NCBI RefSeq assembly: GCF_004801375.1
Contig: NZ_SSNZ01000001.1
Location: forward strand, 620,001 to 684,000
Reading direction: 5' to 3'
DNA length: 64,000 bases
Source: Flavobacterium supellecticarium
Lineage (GTDB): Bacteria > Bacteroidota > Bacteroidia > Flavobacteriales > Flavobacteriaceae
Part shown: positions 17,928-28,613 of the stretch, in pieces
Numbering within the stretch: the first letter of the stretch is position 1
Layout of the letters: the number at the start of each line of letters is the position of its first letter
The notes under the pieces: generated by a model
Databases searched by the model: none
Seen by the model: the letters and a program-made list of their open reading frames with translations, nothing else
What the model was told of the DNA's origin: nothing
Program-made: the position numbers and the translations under genes

Positions 17928-18002
17928 TCGGGGTGGCAGGATTCGAACCTGCGACCTCCTGGTCCCAAACCAGGCGCGATGACCGGGCTACGCTACACCC
18001 CG
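17928..18002 (-). tRNA. tRNA-Pro (anticodon TGG)
   Basis: A 75-nt cloverleaf on the minus strand. The acceptor is CGGGGTG pairing with CACCCCG, and the anticodon stem CCTGG/CCAGG encloses TTTGGGA (anticodon TGG). The T-arm GCAGG-TTCGAAT-CCTGC is intact. CCA is not encoded. Middle member of the cluster. Confidence 0.95.
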
Positions 18003-18009
18003 AAAAAAG

Positions 18010-18093
18010 CGGAGAGACAGGGACTCGAACCCTGGCGACGGTTACCCGTCGACAGATTAGCAATCTGCTCCGTTACCACTCCGGCACCTCTCC
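18010..18093 (-). tRNA. tRNA-Ser (anticodon GCT)
   Basis: An 84-nt class II tRNA on the minus strand. The acceptor is GGAGAGG pairing with TCTCTCC, the anticodon loop TTGCTAA has anticodon GCT, the long variable arm is CGACGGGTAACCGTCG, and the T-arm is CAGGG-TTCGAGT-CCCTG. The discriminator is G, as usual for serine. First gene of the cluster. Confidence 0.95.
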
Positions 18094-18128
18094 TGCTTAG
18101 TAAGGAAATACTTCCTTGTTTGCGGTTG

Positions 18129-18159
18129 CAAATGTAGAACAACATTCCATTTCCTGCAA
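18129..18159 (-). promoter_or_regulatory. promoter of the tRNA Ser-Pro-Arg cluster
   Basis: On the minus strand TACATTTG (18129-18136) matches the -7 element TAnnTTTG, and TTG (18157-18159) is the -33 element with a 20-base spacer. Transcription would start near 18122, about 30 bases before the tRNA-Ser. This is one of the best consensus matches in the window. Confidence 0.8.
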
Positions 18160-18414
18160 GTATTTCCGAGTGTTTTTTTTATTTTTTTTACTTTTTTCTG
18201 AAAACTATTTCACTGTCAACAACATAGAAATTACAAAAATTTTACAATTTCATTACCCGGAGCGATTTTACAGCATTTATAGGCTTCCGAAAACATTTGT
18301 AAGTAAAGTATTCGGTGGTCAACCCTAAGAAAATAACGGCACACTATATATATCTGCATAAAATTGGTTAAATTCGCAACTTCAAGTATAATAACAAACC
18401 AACAACTAATAATC

Positions 18415-19593
18415 ATGAGTAAAAAAGTAGTAATCGTTTCAGCGGTTAGAACCCCGATAGGAAGCTTTATGGGTGCTTTATCTACTGTAACAGCACCTCA
18501 GTTAGGAGCTACTGCAATAAAAGGAGCCTTAAACAAGATCAATTTAGATCCGAACCTGGTTGACGAAGTAATAATGGGTAATGTAGTTCAGGCCGGAGTT
18601 GGTCAGGCACCCGCACGTCAGGCTGCGATTTACGCCGGACTACCGAATTCCGTAGTTTGTACAACTGTAAACAAAGTATGTGCTTCAGGTATGAAATCCA
18701 TCATGCAGGGTGCGCAGGCTATTATGGCCGGTGATGCTGAAATCGTGGTAGCCGGAGGTATGGAAAACATGAGTTTGATTCCACACTACGTGCACTTACG
18801 AAACGGATATAAATTTGGCCCGGCTTCTATGGTAGATGGTATGCAGAAAGACGGTTTAACCGATGCATACGATAACAATGCTATGGGTGTTGCTGCCGAT
18901 TTATGTGCTACAGAATATAAAATCACACGTGAAGAGCAGGATGCTTTTGCGATTCAATCGTATGAGCGTTCAGCAAAAGCTTGGGATGCCAATAAATTTG
19001 ACAATGAAATCGTACCGGTAGCCGTTCCACAACGTAAAGGCGATCCGATCATGGTTACAAAAGATGAGGAATATACTAACGTAAAATTAGACAAGATTCC
19101 TACTTTAAATGCCGTATTTACAAAAGACGGAACTGTAACGGCCGCAAATGCCTCTACAATTAACGACGGAGCTGCTGCAGTGGTATTAATGAGCGAAGAC
19201 AAAGCCAACGCTCTTGGTTTAAAACCACTAGCTTATATTAAAAGTTATGCCGATGCTGCGCAAGAGCCAAAATGGTTTACAACAGCACCTGCAAAAGCAT
19301 TACCTAAAGCATTGGATAAAGCCGGAATCGCACTTTCTGACGTTGATTTCTTCGAATTTAACGAAGCGTTCTCTGTAGTAGGATTGGCGAATGCTAAAAT
19401 CTTAGGATTGGAAAACGATAAAGTAAACGTAAACGGTGGTGCCGTATCTTTAGGTCACCCACTAGGATGTTCCGGAGCGCGTATCGTAGTGACGTTATTA
19501 AACGTTTTAGAACAAAACAATGCCAAAATCGGTGCAGCTGCTATCTGTAATGGTGGTGGTGGTGCTTCAGCCATTGTGATCGAAAGAGCTTAA
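18415..19593 (+). CDS. acetyl-CoA C-acetyltransferase (thiolase)
   Basis: This 392-residue biosynthetic/degradative thiolase condenses two acetyl-CoA or cleaves acetoacetyl-CoA. The start MSKKVVIVSAVRTPIG is chosen over an upstream in-frame ATG at 18364 because thiolases begin with this motif. The acylated cysteine lies in NKVCASGMKS (about residue 88). The second catalytic pair is in GGAVSLGHPLGCSGAR, with the histidine and cysteine both present. FNEAFSVVGLANAK is the usual C-terminal motif. Likely homotetramer in the cytoplasm, serving fatty-acid or ketone-body metabolism. It is a single gene followed by an NlpC/P60 gene 85 bp downstream. Confidence 0.95.
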   Translation: MSKKVVIVSAVRTPIGSFMGALSTVTAPQLGATAIKGALNKINLDPNLVDEVIMGNVVQAGVGQAPARQAAIYAGLPNSVVCTTVNKVCASGMKSIMQGAQAIMAGDAEIVVAGGMENMSLIPHYVHLRNGYKFGPASMVDGMQKDGLTDAYDNNAMGVAADLCATEYKITREEQDAFAIQSYERSAKAWDANKFDNEIVPVAVPQRKGDPIMVTKDEEYTNVKLDKIPTLNAVFTKDGTVTAANASTINDGAAAVVLMSEDKANALGLKPLAYIKSYADAAQEPKWFTTAPAKALPKALDKAGIALSDVDFFEFNEAFSVVGLANAKILGLENDKVNVNGGAVSLGHPLGCSGARIVVTLLNVLEQNNAKIGAAAICNGGGGASAIVIERA

Positions 19594-19678
19594 TTAGAAT
19601 TTATAAATGATGCGTTTTAAATCGGGCGGGTTTCCCGGAAAGATTTAAGGCGCATCATTCACTTTAAAATCAATCTGA

Positions 19679-20440
19679 ATGTTTGCAATTTGTAATCTTG
19701 CTATTGTACCATTACGTGCCGAATCCAACGACAGAAGCGAATTAGTTTCCCAGGTTTTATTTGGGGAACATTTCAAAATTTTAGAACAAACCACCAATTG
19801 GGCTAAAATTAAACTGGCATTCGACGGTTACGAAGGTTGGGTTGACAATAAACAGTTTCAGCTAATTTCAGAAGAACAGTATCAGGCAATCTCCAATTCG
19901 GCAGCCATATTAAATGCCGATCTGATTGAGTACATTACCACTCCGAATAATTTTCTGATTCCAATTCCGATTGGCAGTTCGCTGTCGTTTTTGGATTTTC
20001 CGGAAATCAACACGGCTCAGTTTGCATTTGAAGGCGTAAAAATTTGTGGTATCAAACCTAAATCGGAACTGATCAAAACCGCTTTTATGTATCTGAACGC
20101 ACCCTATTTATGGGGCGGCAAAACACCTTTTGGAATCGATTGTTCGGGTTTTACACAAATGGTGTACAAACTAAACGGCTATTCGATTTTACGGGACGCT
20201 TCACAACAAGCCACGCAAGGCGAAGCGTTGAGTTTTATCGAAGAAAGTGAACCGGGCGATTTGGCTTTTTTTGATAATGAAGAAGGAAAAATTATCCATG
20301 TGGGAATGATTATGGAAAACAACTATATCATTCATGCCCACGGAAAAGTTCGTATTGACCGACTGGATCATCTTGGAATTTACAATGTCGACACCGGACG
20401 GCATTCTCATAATCTCCGTGTCATCAAAAAAATAGTATAA
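19679..20440 (+). CDS. SH3-like plus NlpC/P60 cysteine peptidase (C40 family)
   Basis: This 253-residue protein has an N-terminal bacterial SH3-like region (CNLAIVPLRAESNDRSELVS, then WAKIKLAFDGYEGWVDNKQF). Residues about 130-250 form the NlpC/P60 domain: the catalytic cysteine in GIDCSGFTQM, the histidine in IIHVGMIMENN, and IIHAHGKVRIDRL at the end. Such enzymes cut peptide cross-links in peptidoglycan (gamma-D-glutamyl-meso-diaminopimelate type). It lacks an obvious signal peptide (MFAICNLAIVPLRAES is only weakly hydrophobic), which is usual for this flavobacterial group. A terminator follows immediately. Confidence 0.9.
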   Translation: MFAICNLAIVPLRAESNDRSELVSQVLFGEHFKILEQTTNWAKIKLAFDGYEGWVDNKQFQLISEEQYQAISNSAAILNADLIEYITTPNNFLIPIPIGSSLSFLDFPEINTAQFAFEGVKICGIKPKSELIKTAFMYLNAPYLWGGKTPFGIDCSGFTQMVYKLNGYSILRDASQQATQGEALSFIEESEPGDLAFFDNEEGKIIHVGMIMENNYIIHAHGKVRIDRLDHLGIYNVDTGRHSHNLRVIKKIV

Positions 20441-20471
20441 AAAAACCGAAACTTTACGTTTCGGTTTTTTA
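20441..20471 (+). terminator. bidirectional terminator
   Basis: AAAAAACCGAAAC and GTTTCGGTTTTTT form a long stem around TTTAC. It lies between the convergent ends of the C40 peptidase gene and the minus-strand TPR gene and can serve both. Confidence 0.9.
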
Positions 20472-20491
20472 AATTATTATGTCAGTCACTT

Positions 20492-21817
20492 TTATTTCTG
20501 TGCTTTTAATGCTTTGTATTTCGCATCCATTTCCAACACCTGATAAGCGTTTAACAATACCGCTTTGATATTTGGTTCTTTTGGTTCGATTTGCAATGCT
20601 TTTTCAAAATACGGTAAAGCATCCGCATACATTTTATTACGTTTTGCTTTTAACTCGTCAAATCGTTTGTTGTCTTTTGGAGTGGTTCCTAAAGAGTTCA
20701 TTTCTTTTACCATTTTGTCCTCTCCATGCAACATCAATGCCCCTAAGTTATTATAAGCATTAAAATAATTCGGATTTACCGCTATCGCTTTTTTATAATA
20801 ACCTTTAGCTTCTTCGATATCACCCGAATTCGAACTGATAACCCCTAAGTTAAACAACAAATCGGCATCGTTAGGATCTTTCGCTAAAACTTCGGTGATC
20901 ACTCGTTTATAGTTGGTAAAATCTTTAGCATCCAAATATAAGTTTGCTTCAGCCAACATCAAACTGGTATCACCAGGATTTGCCGCTTGTGCTTCGCTGA
21001 TTGCTTTTTTAGCTTCATCAACTTTTCCTTGGTGTACCAAGATAGAAGCGATATTTTTATAGATCTCTCCTCTTTTCGAAGGCACTTTTTCGTCTCTTGG
21101 CTTTTCGTGTATACCTAATTTCATTGACGCTTTACGATCTGCATCTGAATTAAAAGACTCTTCATTTCCGGTCGCTTTATTTACAGCATAGTACATCGTT
21201 CCTTCACCGGAATAATTGATATTTTTTAACTCATACAAATATTTTAACGCCAAATCAAAATCCTGAGCCTGTAATGCCAAGATCGAAGCATTGTATAAAT
21301 TTCCTTCGTCTTTTTTATCCAGATTATAAATCGCTTCAAACACCTGAGCCGCTTCTTTAAATTTAGAAGCCTGGTTTAAGGTAATCGCATAATTAATCAA
21401 AACCGGTTTGTATTCCGTGATTGTTTCGTTAATATCGTCGGTATACACTTTTTTACCTGATTTTTTCTCATAATCAAGCGCTGCATTTAAACCGCCAGCC
21501 ATTTCATTAATTTTAGCCGGTGAGAATACTTTAGCCAAAGCCTGCGCATTTGGTGGCGCTCCGGTAGCAGCCGACGCGGTCATCAACTCCAACAAAGGCG
21601 TCATCGATTTATAGAAATTAGTATACACCTGATCGGCTTCAACCAATCCGGACATACCGCTTAATTTATTTACTGCCGATTTGTATTCCGATATATCCGA
21701 AGTCGACAACATATCTTTTGCATATAATTTTTTTAGCGTTTTCAATTCATCTTTCTGTGCAAATGAAGCCGCAGAAAACAACATTGACGTTGCTAATAAA
21801 GCATATTTAATTTTCAT
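20492..21817 (-). CDS. secreted tetratricopeptide-repeat protein
   Basis: The 441-residue product has a signal peptide (MKIKYALLATSMLFSAASFAQ, cleavage after FAQ or near it). The rest is helical with TPR units: AAQVFEAIYNLDKKDEGNLY, then AKKAISEAQAANPGDTSLML, then LLFNLGVISSNSGDIEEAKG, and AYNNLGALMLHGEDK. TPR proteins act as periplasmic scaffolds. It is 24 bp downstream of gyrA on the same strand, so it is probably expressed from the gyrA promoter. The specific role is unknown. Confidence 0.9.
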   Translation of the reverse strand: MKIKYALLATSMLFSAASFAQKDELKTLKKLYAKDMLSTSDISEYKSAVNKLSGMSGLVEADQVYTNFYKSMTPLLELMTASAATGAPPNAQALAKVFSPAKINEMAGGLNAALDYEKKSGKKVYTDDINETITEYKPVLINYAITLNQASKFKEAAQVFEAIYNLDKKDEGNLYNASILALQAQDFDLALKYLYELKNINYSGEGTMYYAVNKATGNEESFNSDADRKASMKLGIHEKPRDEKVPSKRGEIYKNIASILVHQGKVDEAKKAISEAQAANPGDTSLMLAEANLYLDAKDFTNYKRVITEVLAKDPNDADLLFNLGVISSNSGDIEEAKGYYKKAIAVNPNYFNAYNNLGALMLHGEDKMVKEMNSLGTTPKDNKRFDELKAKRNKMYADALPYFEKALQIEPKEPNIKAVLLNAYQVLEMDAKYKALKAQK

Positions 21818-21841
21818 CTGTTAGTTATTTAGGTTGTTTAT

Positions 21842-24340
21842 TTATTCTTGAGATTCGGTTATTTCTGAATTATCTATATCCTCATTTTCCGATCCGTCAT
21901 TTTCTTCGCGCATTACTTTGGTAACCGCTGCAATTGAATCGTTTCCTTTAATATTAATCAAACGCACCCCTTGTGTCGCTCGTCCCATAACTCTCAAATC
22001 GGAAACCGCCATACGAATCGTTAATCCGGATTTATTGATAATCATCAAATCATCGGCATCGGTCACGTTATTAATCGAAACCAGACTTCCGGTTTTATCG
22101 GTAATATTAAGTGTTTTCACCCCTTTACCACCACGGTTTGTAATACGGTAATCTTCTAATGACGAACGTTTTCCGTATCCGTTTTCCGAAACAACCAAAA
22201 TTTCACTTTCCATATCATTTACAGAAACCATTCCGATTACTTCGTCTTTTTCGTCGGCCAATGTAATACCGCGAACTCCCGAAGCACTTCTTCCCATCGG
22301 ACGGGTTTTTCCTTCTTCGAAACGAACCAGTTTTCCGGATTTCACTGCAATCAGAATCTGACTTTCTCCGTTGGTTAGTTTTGCTTCCAGTAATTCATCA
22401 TCTTCCTTAATGGTAATCGCATTGATACCATTTTGACGCGGACGGGAATATTGCTCCAACGGAGTCTTTTTAACCTGACCTTGTTTAGTGGCCATGATCA
22501 CATAATGACTGTTGATGTAGTCTTCGTCTTTTAAATCCTGCGTACAGATAAATGCTTTTACTTTATCGTCGTTTTCAATATTAATAAGGTTTTGGATCGC
22601 ACGACCTTTGCTGGTTTTGCTTCCTTCCGGAATTTCGTAAACACGCATCCAGAAACATTTTCCTTTTTGCGTAAAGAACAACATATATTGGTGGTTGGTC
22701 GCTACAAACAAATGTTCCAGGAAATCCTGGTCACGCGTGGCCACACCTTTTTGTCCTACTCCACCTCTGTTTTGTGTTTTGTATTCCGATAGCGGTGTAC
22801 GTTTGATATATCCGGCATGCGAAATCGTGATTACCACATTTTCATCGGCGATCAAATCTTCGATACTTACATCACCACCGGCATATTCGATAACCGAACG
22901 ACGCTCGTCTCCGTATTTATCGCGTATCTCCGTTAATTCATCTTTGATAACACCCATTCTCATTTCCTTGCTTGCCAATAATTCCCGTAAATAAGCAATC
23001 AATTTCATGATTTCATCATATTCCGCGCGTAACTTATCCTGTTCCAGTCCGGTTAACTGACGTAAACGCATTTCTACAATGGCACGCGACTGGATGTCTG
23101 ATAAGTTAAAACGTTCTACTAATTTTTCTTTGGCTTCATCGGCATTTTTAGATGCACGAATCAACGCGATTACTTCGTCGATATTATCCGAAGCAATGAT
23201 CAGACCTTCTAAGATATGGGCTCTTTCTTCTGCTTTGCGCAAATCGTATTCCGCACGGCGGGTTACCACCTCATGACGGTGTTCCACAAAATAGTGGATC
23301 AGATCTTTCAGGTTTAACAATTGCGGACGTCCTTTTACCAATGCGATATTATTCACACTGAACGACGACTGTAATTGTGTATATTTATAAAGGGTATTCA
23401 ATACGATATTCGGAACCGCCTCGCGTTTTAACACATAAACGATACGCATACCGTTACGATCCGATTCATCACGGATGGTCGAAATACCTTCAATTTTCTT
23501 TTCATTTACCAGGTCGGCAGTCTTTTTAATCATTTCCGCCTTATTCACCTGGTATGGGATTTCCGTTACGATAATTGACTCACGACCGTCTACTTCTTCG
23601 AAGTTGGCTTTCGCACGAACCACCACACGTCCTCTACCGGTTTTAAAAGCTTCACGAACACCCTCGTAACCATAAATCACACCTCCGGTTGGGAAATCCG
23701 GTGCTTTAATGTACTGCATCAGCTCATCTACCTCGATATCGTTATTATCGATATACGCCAGCGTACCGTCTACCACTTCCGTTAAATTGTGTGGTGCCAT
23801 ATTGGTTGCCATACCTACCGCAATACCGGAAGCACCGTTAATTAACAGGTTCGGGATTTTGGTTGGCATTACTTTAGGCTCTTCTAAAGTATCGTCAAAG
23901 TTTAATTGGAAATCAACTGTTTCTTTATCAATATCGGCAAGAATTTCTTCCGAAAGTTTTTTCATTCTTGCTTCCGTATAACGCATAGCTGCCGGACTAT
24001 CGCCATCGATAGAACCGAAGTTCCCCTGGCCGTCCACTAAAAGATATCGCAAACTCCATTCCTGAGCCATACGAACCATAGCATCGTAAACAGAGCTATC
24101 CCCGTGCGGGTGATATTTACCCAGAACCTCTCCTACGATTCTTGCGGATTTTTTATGTGCTCTATTCGATAATACTCCTAATTCATACATTCCGAACAAT
24201 ACTCTTCGGTGAACCGGTTTCAAGCCATCTCTAACATCAGGAAGCGCCCTTGATACAATTACTGACATCGAATAATCGATGTAAGCAGATTTCATTTCGT
24301 CCTCAATGTTAATAGGAATTAACTTTTCTCCTTCAGACAT
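21842..24340 (-). CDS. gyrA: DNA gyrase subunit A
   Basis: The 832-residue subunit breaks and rejoins DNA so that gyrase (GyrA2GyrB2) can introduce negative supercoils using ATP. The catalytic tyrosine is Tyr121 in AMRYTEARM. The quinolone-sensitivity region [12 protein letters not shown] keeps the Ser and Asp of sensitive enzymes. The C-terminal half contains the GyrA box QNRGGVG, which separates GyrA from ParC, and the six-bladed wrapping domain with repeats such as [14 protein letters not shown]. The acidic tail [15 protein letters not shown] is typical. Start [20 protein letters not shown] is standard. Divergent from clpC, with a 268-bp gap. Confidence 0.97.
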   Translation of the reverse strand: MSEGEKLIPINIEDEMKSAYIDYSMSVIVSRALPDVRDGLKPVHRRVLFGMYELGVLSNRAHKKSARIVGEVLGKYHPHGDSSVYDAMVRMAQEWSLRYLLVDGQGNFGSIDGDSPAAMRYTEARMKKLSEEILADIDKETVDFQLNFDDTLEEPKVMPTKIPNLLINGASGIAVGMATNMAPHNLTEVVDGTLAYIDNNDIEVDELMQYIKAPDFPTGGVIYGYEGVREAFKTGRGRVVVRAKANFEEVDGRESIIVTEIPYQVNKAEMIKKTADLVNEKKIEGISTIRDESDRNGMRIVYVLKREAVPNIVLNTLYKYTQLQSSFSVNNIALVKGRPQLLNLKDLIHYFVEHRHEVVTRRAEYDLRKAEERAHILEGLIIASDNIDEVIALIRASKNADEAKEKLVERFNLSDIQSRAIVEMRLRQLTGLEQDKLRAEYDEIMKLIAYLRELLASKEMRMGVIKDELTEIRDKYGDERRSVIEYAGGDVSIEDLIADENVVITISHAGYIKRTPLSEYKTQNRGGVGQKGVATRDQDFLEHLFVATNHQYMLFFTQKGKCFWMRVYEIPEGSKTSKGRAIQNLINIENDDKVKAFICTQDLKDEDYINSHYVIMATKQGQVKKTPLEQYSRPRQNGINAITIKEDDELLEAKLTNGESQILIAVKSGKLVRFEEGKTRPMGRSASGVRGITLADEKDEVIGMVSVNDMESEILVVSENGYGKRSSLEDYRITNRGGKGVKTLNITDKTGSLVSINNVTDADDLMIINKSGLTIRMAVSDLRVMGRATQGVRLINIKGNDSIAAVTKVMREENDGSENEDIDNSEITESQE

Positions 24341-24541
24341 AAGTTGTTATATTAAAAAATTATAGTTATTTCAAAACGTGCCAATATACATATTTTTCCA
24401 GTAAAGAATCACATTTTTCTGTATAAATTTCAGCGATTTATCAACAGTAAAAACCACCGGAATGCTTAAAAATTGACACTTTTTAACTTTTATATGTCAT
24501 TTTTTTTTTGTCAATTAGCATAAAGGAGATCCCTTAAAATG

Positions 24542-24585
24542 TCAGGTATGGTTTTTGCTTTATCCTACCTGAATTAGTAAATTTA
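24542..24585 (+). promoter_or_regulatory. clpC promoter with an overlapping inverted repeat
   Basis: TTG (24555-24557) and TAAATTTA (24578-24585, one mismatch from TAnnTTTG) are 20 bases apart, about 25 bp before the clpC start. A perfect 7-bp inverted repeat, TCAGGTA (24542-24548) and TACCTGA (24566-24572), brackets the -33 element and could be an operator. The consensus match is reasonable; the operator is an inference. Confidence 0.5.
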
Positions 24586-24608
24586 CAGTATCAAAGTATT
24601 TTTAAGTA

Positions 24609-27155
24609 ATGGACGATAATTTTTCACCAAGAGTTAAGGACGTAATTAGCTATAGTAAAGAAGAGGCTTTACGATTAGGACATGACTTTATCGGTACGGA
24701 ACACTTAATGTTAGGCATTTTAAGAGACGGTAATGGAACCGCAATTAATATATTAAATAATCTGGATGTAGATTTAGAGCATTTACGCAGAAAAGTTGAA
24801 GTATTAAGCCCCGCCAATCCCACTATCGATCGCAGTAACGAAAAGAAAAACCTACATCTGACACGTCAGGCAGAACGTGCTTTACGAACCACTTTTTTAG
24901 AAGCTAAAGTATTCCAGAGTACTTCGATAAGTACCGCTCATCTATTGTTGTGTATTCTCCGAAATGAGAACGATCCGACAACAAAGCTTTTAAACAAATT
25001 AAAAATTGACTACGAAATAGTTAAAGAACAATTTATTGCTATGACATCAAACGAAGAAGATTACCTAGATAACCTGCCAAAAGCCGAGTCGTTTAATGAC
25101 GATTCCGGACAAGATGACAGTTTGCGCGACACGGGTTTTAATAATCCGGGGACAGGCAAAACCAATAAAAAATCGAAAACACCGGTTCTGGACAATTTCG
25201 GACGTGATTTAACCGAATTAGCCGAAGAAGGCAAACTGGATCCGGTTGTAGGTCGGGAAAAAGAAATCGAACGGGTTTCACAGATTCTAAGCCGTCGTAA
25301 AAAGAACAACCCCTTATTAATCGGAGAACCCGGAGTGGGTAAATCGGCCATTGCCGAAGGATTGGCGTTACGCATCATTCAGAAAAAAGTATCCCGTATT
25401 TTGTTTAACAAACGGGTCGTAACACTGGATCTTGCCAGCCTTGTCGCCGGAACCAAATACCGCGGTCAGTTCGAAGAGCGTATGAAAGCCGTGATGAACG
25501 AACTGGAGAAAAACGACGATATCATTTTGTTTATCGACGAAATCCACACCATTGTTGGTGCCGGTGGTGCTACCGGTTCGCTCGATGCTTCCAATATGTT
25601 TAAACCGGCGTTGGCACGTGGTGAAATCCAATGTATTGGTGCTACGACGCTTGACGAATACCGCCAGTATATCGAAAAAGACGGTGCTTTGGAAAGACGT
25701 TTCCAGAAAGTAATCGTGGAACCTACTTCGGTAGAAGAAACTATTACGATTCTGAACAATATCAAAAATAAATACGAAGATCACCATAACGTAATTTACA
25801 CACCGGAAGCTATCGAAGCCTGTGTAAAATTAACCAACCGTTATATGTCGGAACGCTTCCTGCCGGACAAAGCGATCGATGCTTTGGATGAGGCCGGTTC
25901 CCGCGTTCACATTACCAATATCGACGTACCGAAACAAATCCTGGATTTGGAACGTCAGTTGGAAGAAGTACGCGAGTTAAAAAATTCGGTAGTTAAAAAA
26001 CAGAAATACGAAGAAGCGGCAAAATTACGCGACGATGAAAAACGCATTGAAAAAGATCTTGCTGCCGCTCAGGAGCAATGGGAAGAAGATGCGAAAAACA
26101 ACCGTATTACCGTAACCGAAGATAATGTAGCCGACGTCGTTTCGATGATGACCGGCATACCGGTAAACCGTATTGCACAAACGGAAAGCAATAAACTGGC
26201 GCATTTACCAGATTTGATCAAAGGTAAAGTAATTGGTCAGGATGAAGCGGTTTTAAAAATTGCCAAGTCTATCCAACGTAACCGCGCCGGATTAAAAGAT
26301 CCGAACAAACCAATTGGTTCTTTTATCTTCCTGGGACAAACCGGGGTTGGTAAAACGCAATTGGCCAAGGTAATTGCTAAAGAATTATTCGATTCGGAAG
26401 ATGCTTTGGTTCGTATCGATATGAGTGAATATATGGAGAAATTCGCCATCTCAAGATTGGTTGGAGCACCTCCGGGATACGTAGGCTATGAGGAAGGTGG
26501 ACAACTTACCGAAAAAGTAAGACGTAAACCGTATTGTGTTGTCCTTTTAGACGAGATCGAAAAAGCCCATCCGGACGTTTTCAACATGATGTTACAGGTA
26601 TTGGACGACGGACATTTAACGGACAGTTTAGGTCGTAAAATTGACTTCCGCAATACGATTATCATTATGACATCCAACGTAGGAGCGCGTCAGTTAAAAG
26701 ACTTTGGTCAGGGTGTTGGTTTCGGAACCACAGCCCGACAGTCGCAGGTGGATGAAAATTCAAAAGGTATTATTGAAAATGCACTTAAAAAAGCATTTGC
26801 TCCGGAATTCTTAAATCGTATTGATGATGTAATTGTATTTAATCCGCTTGAAAAAGAACATATCGACAAAATTATCGATATCGAGTTGGAAAAACTATAT
26901 GCACGAGTGGCCGATTTAGGATACAAATTATCCTTATCCGAAAAAGCAAAAGACTTTATCGCCGATAAAGGATTTGACAAACAATTCGGAGCCCGACCAC
27001 TAAAACGAGCGATTCAGAAATATGTGGAAGATACGCTGGCAGAAGAAATCATCACCTCTAAAATACACGAAGGCGATGAAATCTTTATGGACCTTGAAGA
27101 AGGCAGTCAGGAACTCACCGTAGCCATTAAAAAAGCTGAAAAACCTACTAATTAA
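24609..27155 (+). CDS. clpC: ATP-dependent Clp protease ATP-binding subunit ClpC
   Basis: This 848-residue AAA+ unfoldase of the HSP100 family feeds substrates to ClpP. The N-domain (residues 1-145) starts [20 protein letters not shown] with two repeats. The first AAA domain has Walker [14 protein letters not shown] and Walker [16 protein letters not shown] linker with a UVR-like motif ([20 protein letters not shown], about 470) distinguishes ClpC from ClpA and ClpB. The second AAA domain has [12 protein letters not shown] and [16 protein letters not shown]. The middle ClpB coiled-coil is absent. Single gene with its own terminator overlapping the stop codon. Confidence 0.97.
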   Translation: MDDNFSPRVKDVISYSKEEALRLGHDFIGTEHLMLGILRDGNGTAINILNNLDVDLEHLRRKVEVLSPANPTIDRSNEKKNLHLTRQAERALRTTFLEAKVFQSTSISTAHLLLCILRNENDPTTKLLNKLKIDYEIVKEQFIAMTSNEEDYLDNLPKAESFNDDSGQDDSLRDTGFNNPGTGKTNKKSKTPVLDNFGRDLTELAEEGKLDPVVGREKEIERVSQILSRRKKNNPLLIGEPGVGKSAIAEGLALRIIQKKVSRILFNKRVVTLDLASLVAGTKYRGQFEERMKAVMNELEKNDDIILFIDEIHTIVGAGGATGSLDASNMFKPALARGEIQCIGATTLDEYRQYIEKDGALERRFQKVIVEPTSVEETITILNNIKNKYEDHHNVIYTPEAIEACVKLTNRYMSERFLPDKAIDALDEAGSRVHITNIDVPKQILDLERQLEEVRELKNSVVKKQKYEEAAKLRDDEKRIEKDLAAAQEQWEEDAKNNRITVTEDNVADVVSMMTGIPVNRIAQTESNKLAHLPDLIKGKVIGQDEAVLKIAKSIQRNRAGLKDPNKPIGSFIFLGQTGVGKTQLAKVIAKELFDSEDALVRIDMSEYMEKFAISRLVGAPPGYVGYEEGGQLTEKVRRKPYCVVLLDEIEKAHPDVFNMMLQVLDDGHLTDSLGRKIDFRNTIIIMTSNVGARQLKDFGQGVGFGTTARQSQVDENSKGIIENALKKAFAPEFLNRIDDVIVFNPLEKEHIDKIIDIELEKLYARVADLGYKLSLSEKAKDFIADKGFDKQFGARPLKRAIQKYVEDTLAEEIITSKIHEGDEIFMDLEEGSQELTVAIKKAEKPTN

Positions 27156-27167
27156 GTAGGTTTTTTC
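27139..27167 (+). terminator. clpC terminator, overlapping the stop codon
   Basis: AAAACCTACT and AGTAGGTTTT form a 10-bp stem around AATTA, followed by a T run. The clpC TAA (27153-27155) lies in the loop and right arm of the hairpin. Confidence 0.85.
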
Positions 27168-27185
27168 TTTTTTAAGCAAATGTGT

Positions 27186-27214
27186 TTGGCATTTCAAAAA
27201 AAGTAGTACTTTAG
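27186..27214 (+). promoter_or_regulatory. candidate promoter of the zinc-protease/RimK fusion gene
   Basis: TTG (27186-27188) and TACTTTAG (27207-27214, one mismatch) are separated by 18 bases. Transcription would start about 16 bp before the ATG at 27237. Confidence 0.5.
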
Positions 27215-27236
27215 AATTACAAATACAAACAAAGAA

Positions 27237-28604
27237 ATGCTAGACAAAGTTATTGTAGGTAGTGAAGAATGGTGCTCTTTCCCTGCTCTTGGAATTCCAA
27301 CCATCAAAGCCCGGGTTGATTCCGGGGCAAAAACTTCGGCATTGCATGCCACCAACATTGTACCATTTGAAAAAAATGGTGAAAACTGGGTAAAATTCGA
27401 TATTAACCCAATACAGAATAACATCAAAGCCGTTATTCATTGCGAAGCACTTTTAATTGACAAGCGTGTGGTTAAAAGCTCCAGTGGTTATCGCGAACTG
27501 CGTTATGTGATCCGTACCGTACTGGAAATCGGTGGTAGCGAATGGGATGTGGAACTAACACTAACCAATCGTGACTCGATGGGATTCCGTATGCTTTTGG
27601 GACGGGAAGCCATGTCGGGACGTATATTGGTAGATCCGGAACAAAAATACCTTTTGGGTCATCCAACAAAAGAAAAAATCAAAGAATACTATTATAGCGA
27701 AGATACCGCCAAAAAAGGTCTTCGTATCGGTTTATTGGCCAGTAACCCGGAACTTTATAGTAATAAACGTATTATAGAAGCCGGAGAAATGCGCGGACAC
27801 GAAATGCATTTCTTAAACCTGAAATACTGTTATATGAAACTGGATGCTACGGCTCCGGAAATTCATTACCGTGGTGGTAGGGTTTTAAACGACTTTGATG
27901 CCGTAATTCCCCGAATTCGTCCCAGTATGACTTATTACGGTTGTGCCTTAACGCGACAATTCGAAGCACTAAAAGTTTTTAGTTTAAACAGCTCCGCAGC
28001 AATCAGTCAATCGCGCGACAAACTGTTTTCCCTGCAATTGCTACTTAACAATGGCGTTGATATCCCAACTACGGGATTTGCCAATTCCCCACTCGATACC
28101 AATGACCTTATCAAAATGGTTGGCGGTTCACCTTTAATTGTAAAATTACTGGAAGGAACGCAAGGAAAAGGTGTTGTATTGGCTGAAACTAAAAAAGCAG
28201 CAGAAAGTGTAATCAATGCTTTTAAAAGCTTAAATGCCAACATCCTCGTACAGGAATTTATCAAAGAAGCCAACGGAAAAGACCTTCGTTTGTTTGTAGT
28301 CGACGGAAAAGTGGTTGCCGCCATGCAGCGGGAAGCTTTACCTGGCGAATTCCGGGCCAATATCCACTTGGGCGGAACGGCATCAGTTGTAAAAGTAACG
28401 GCCGAAGAAAAACGCATTGCAATCAAAGCAGCTAAAGCAATGAATTTAAAAGTTGCCGGAGTAGATATTATCCGTTCGTCAAAAGGACCGTTATTACTGG
28501 AAGTGAACTCCTCGCCCGGATTGGAAGGGATCGAAGGCGCGACACAAAAGGACATTGCAGGTGAAATGATCAAAGCCATCGAGAAAAACTTTAAATGGAA
28601 ATAA
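27237..28604 (+). CDS. rimK: retropepsin-like zinc protease fused to RimK-type glutamate ligase
   Basis: This 455-residue fusion combines two parts that are separate genes in other bacteria. Residues 1-140 form the ATP-dependent zinc protease-like (RimB type) domain: [20 protein letters not shown] holds the DSGA active-site-like motif, followed by [16 protein letters not shown]. Residues about 155-455 form a RimK-family ATP-grasp ligase: [40 protein letters not shown] (nucleotide loop) and [20 protein letters not shown] (metal-binding asparagine). RimK adds glutamates to the C-terminus of ribosomal protein S6, and the protease part may trim them. The fused form is common in Bacteroidetes. Next gene follows after 9 bp. 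Confidence 0.9.
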   Translation: MLDKVIVGSEEWCSFPALGIPTIKARVDSGAKTSALHATNIVPFEKNGENWVKFDINPIQNNIKAVIHCEALLIDKRVVKSSSGYRELRYVIRTVLEIGGSEWDVELTLTNRDSMGFRMLLGREAMSGRILVDPEQKYLLGHPTKEKIKEYYYSEDTAKKGLRIGLLASNPELYSNKRIIEAGEMRGHEMHFLNLKYCYMKLDATAPEIHYRGGRVLNDFDAVIPRIRPSMTYYGCALTRQFEALKVFSLNSSAAISQSRDKLFSLQLLLNNGVDIPTTGFANSPLDTNDLIKMVGGSPLIVKLLEGTQGKGVVLAETKKAAESVINAFKSLNANILVQEFIKEANGKDLRLFVVDGKVVAAMQREALPGEFRANIHLGGTASVVKVTAEEKRIAIKAAKAMNLKVAGVDIIRSSKGPLLLEVNSSPGLEGIEGATQKDIAGEMIKAIEKNFKWK

Positions 28605-28613
28605 ACACCTGAT

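Noticed and set aside
17912..18137. Two overlapping plus-strand frames with VAGFEPATSW and EPWRRLPVDRL sequence
   Set aside because: They lie antisense to the tRNA-Pro and tRNA-Ser genes. This peptide is a well-known artefact of translating tRNA genes backwards.
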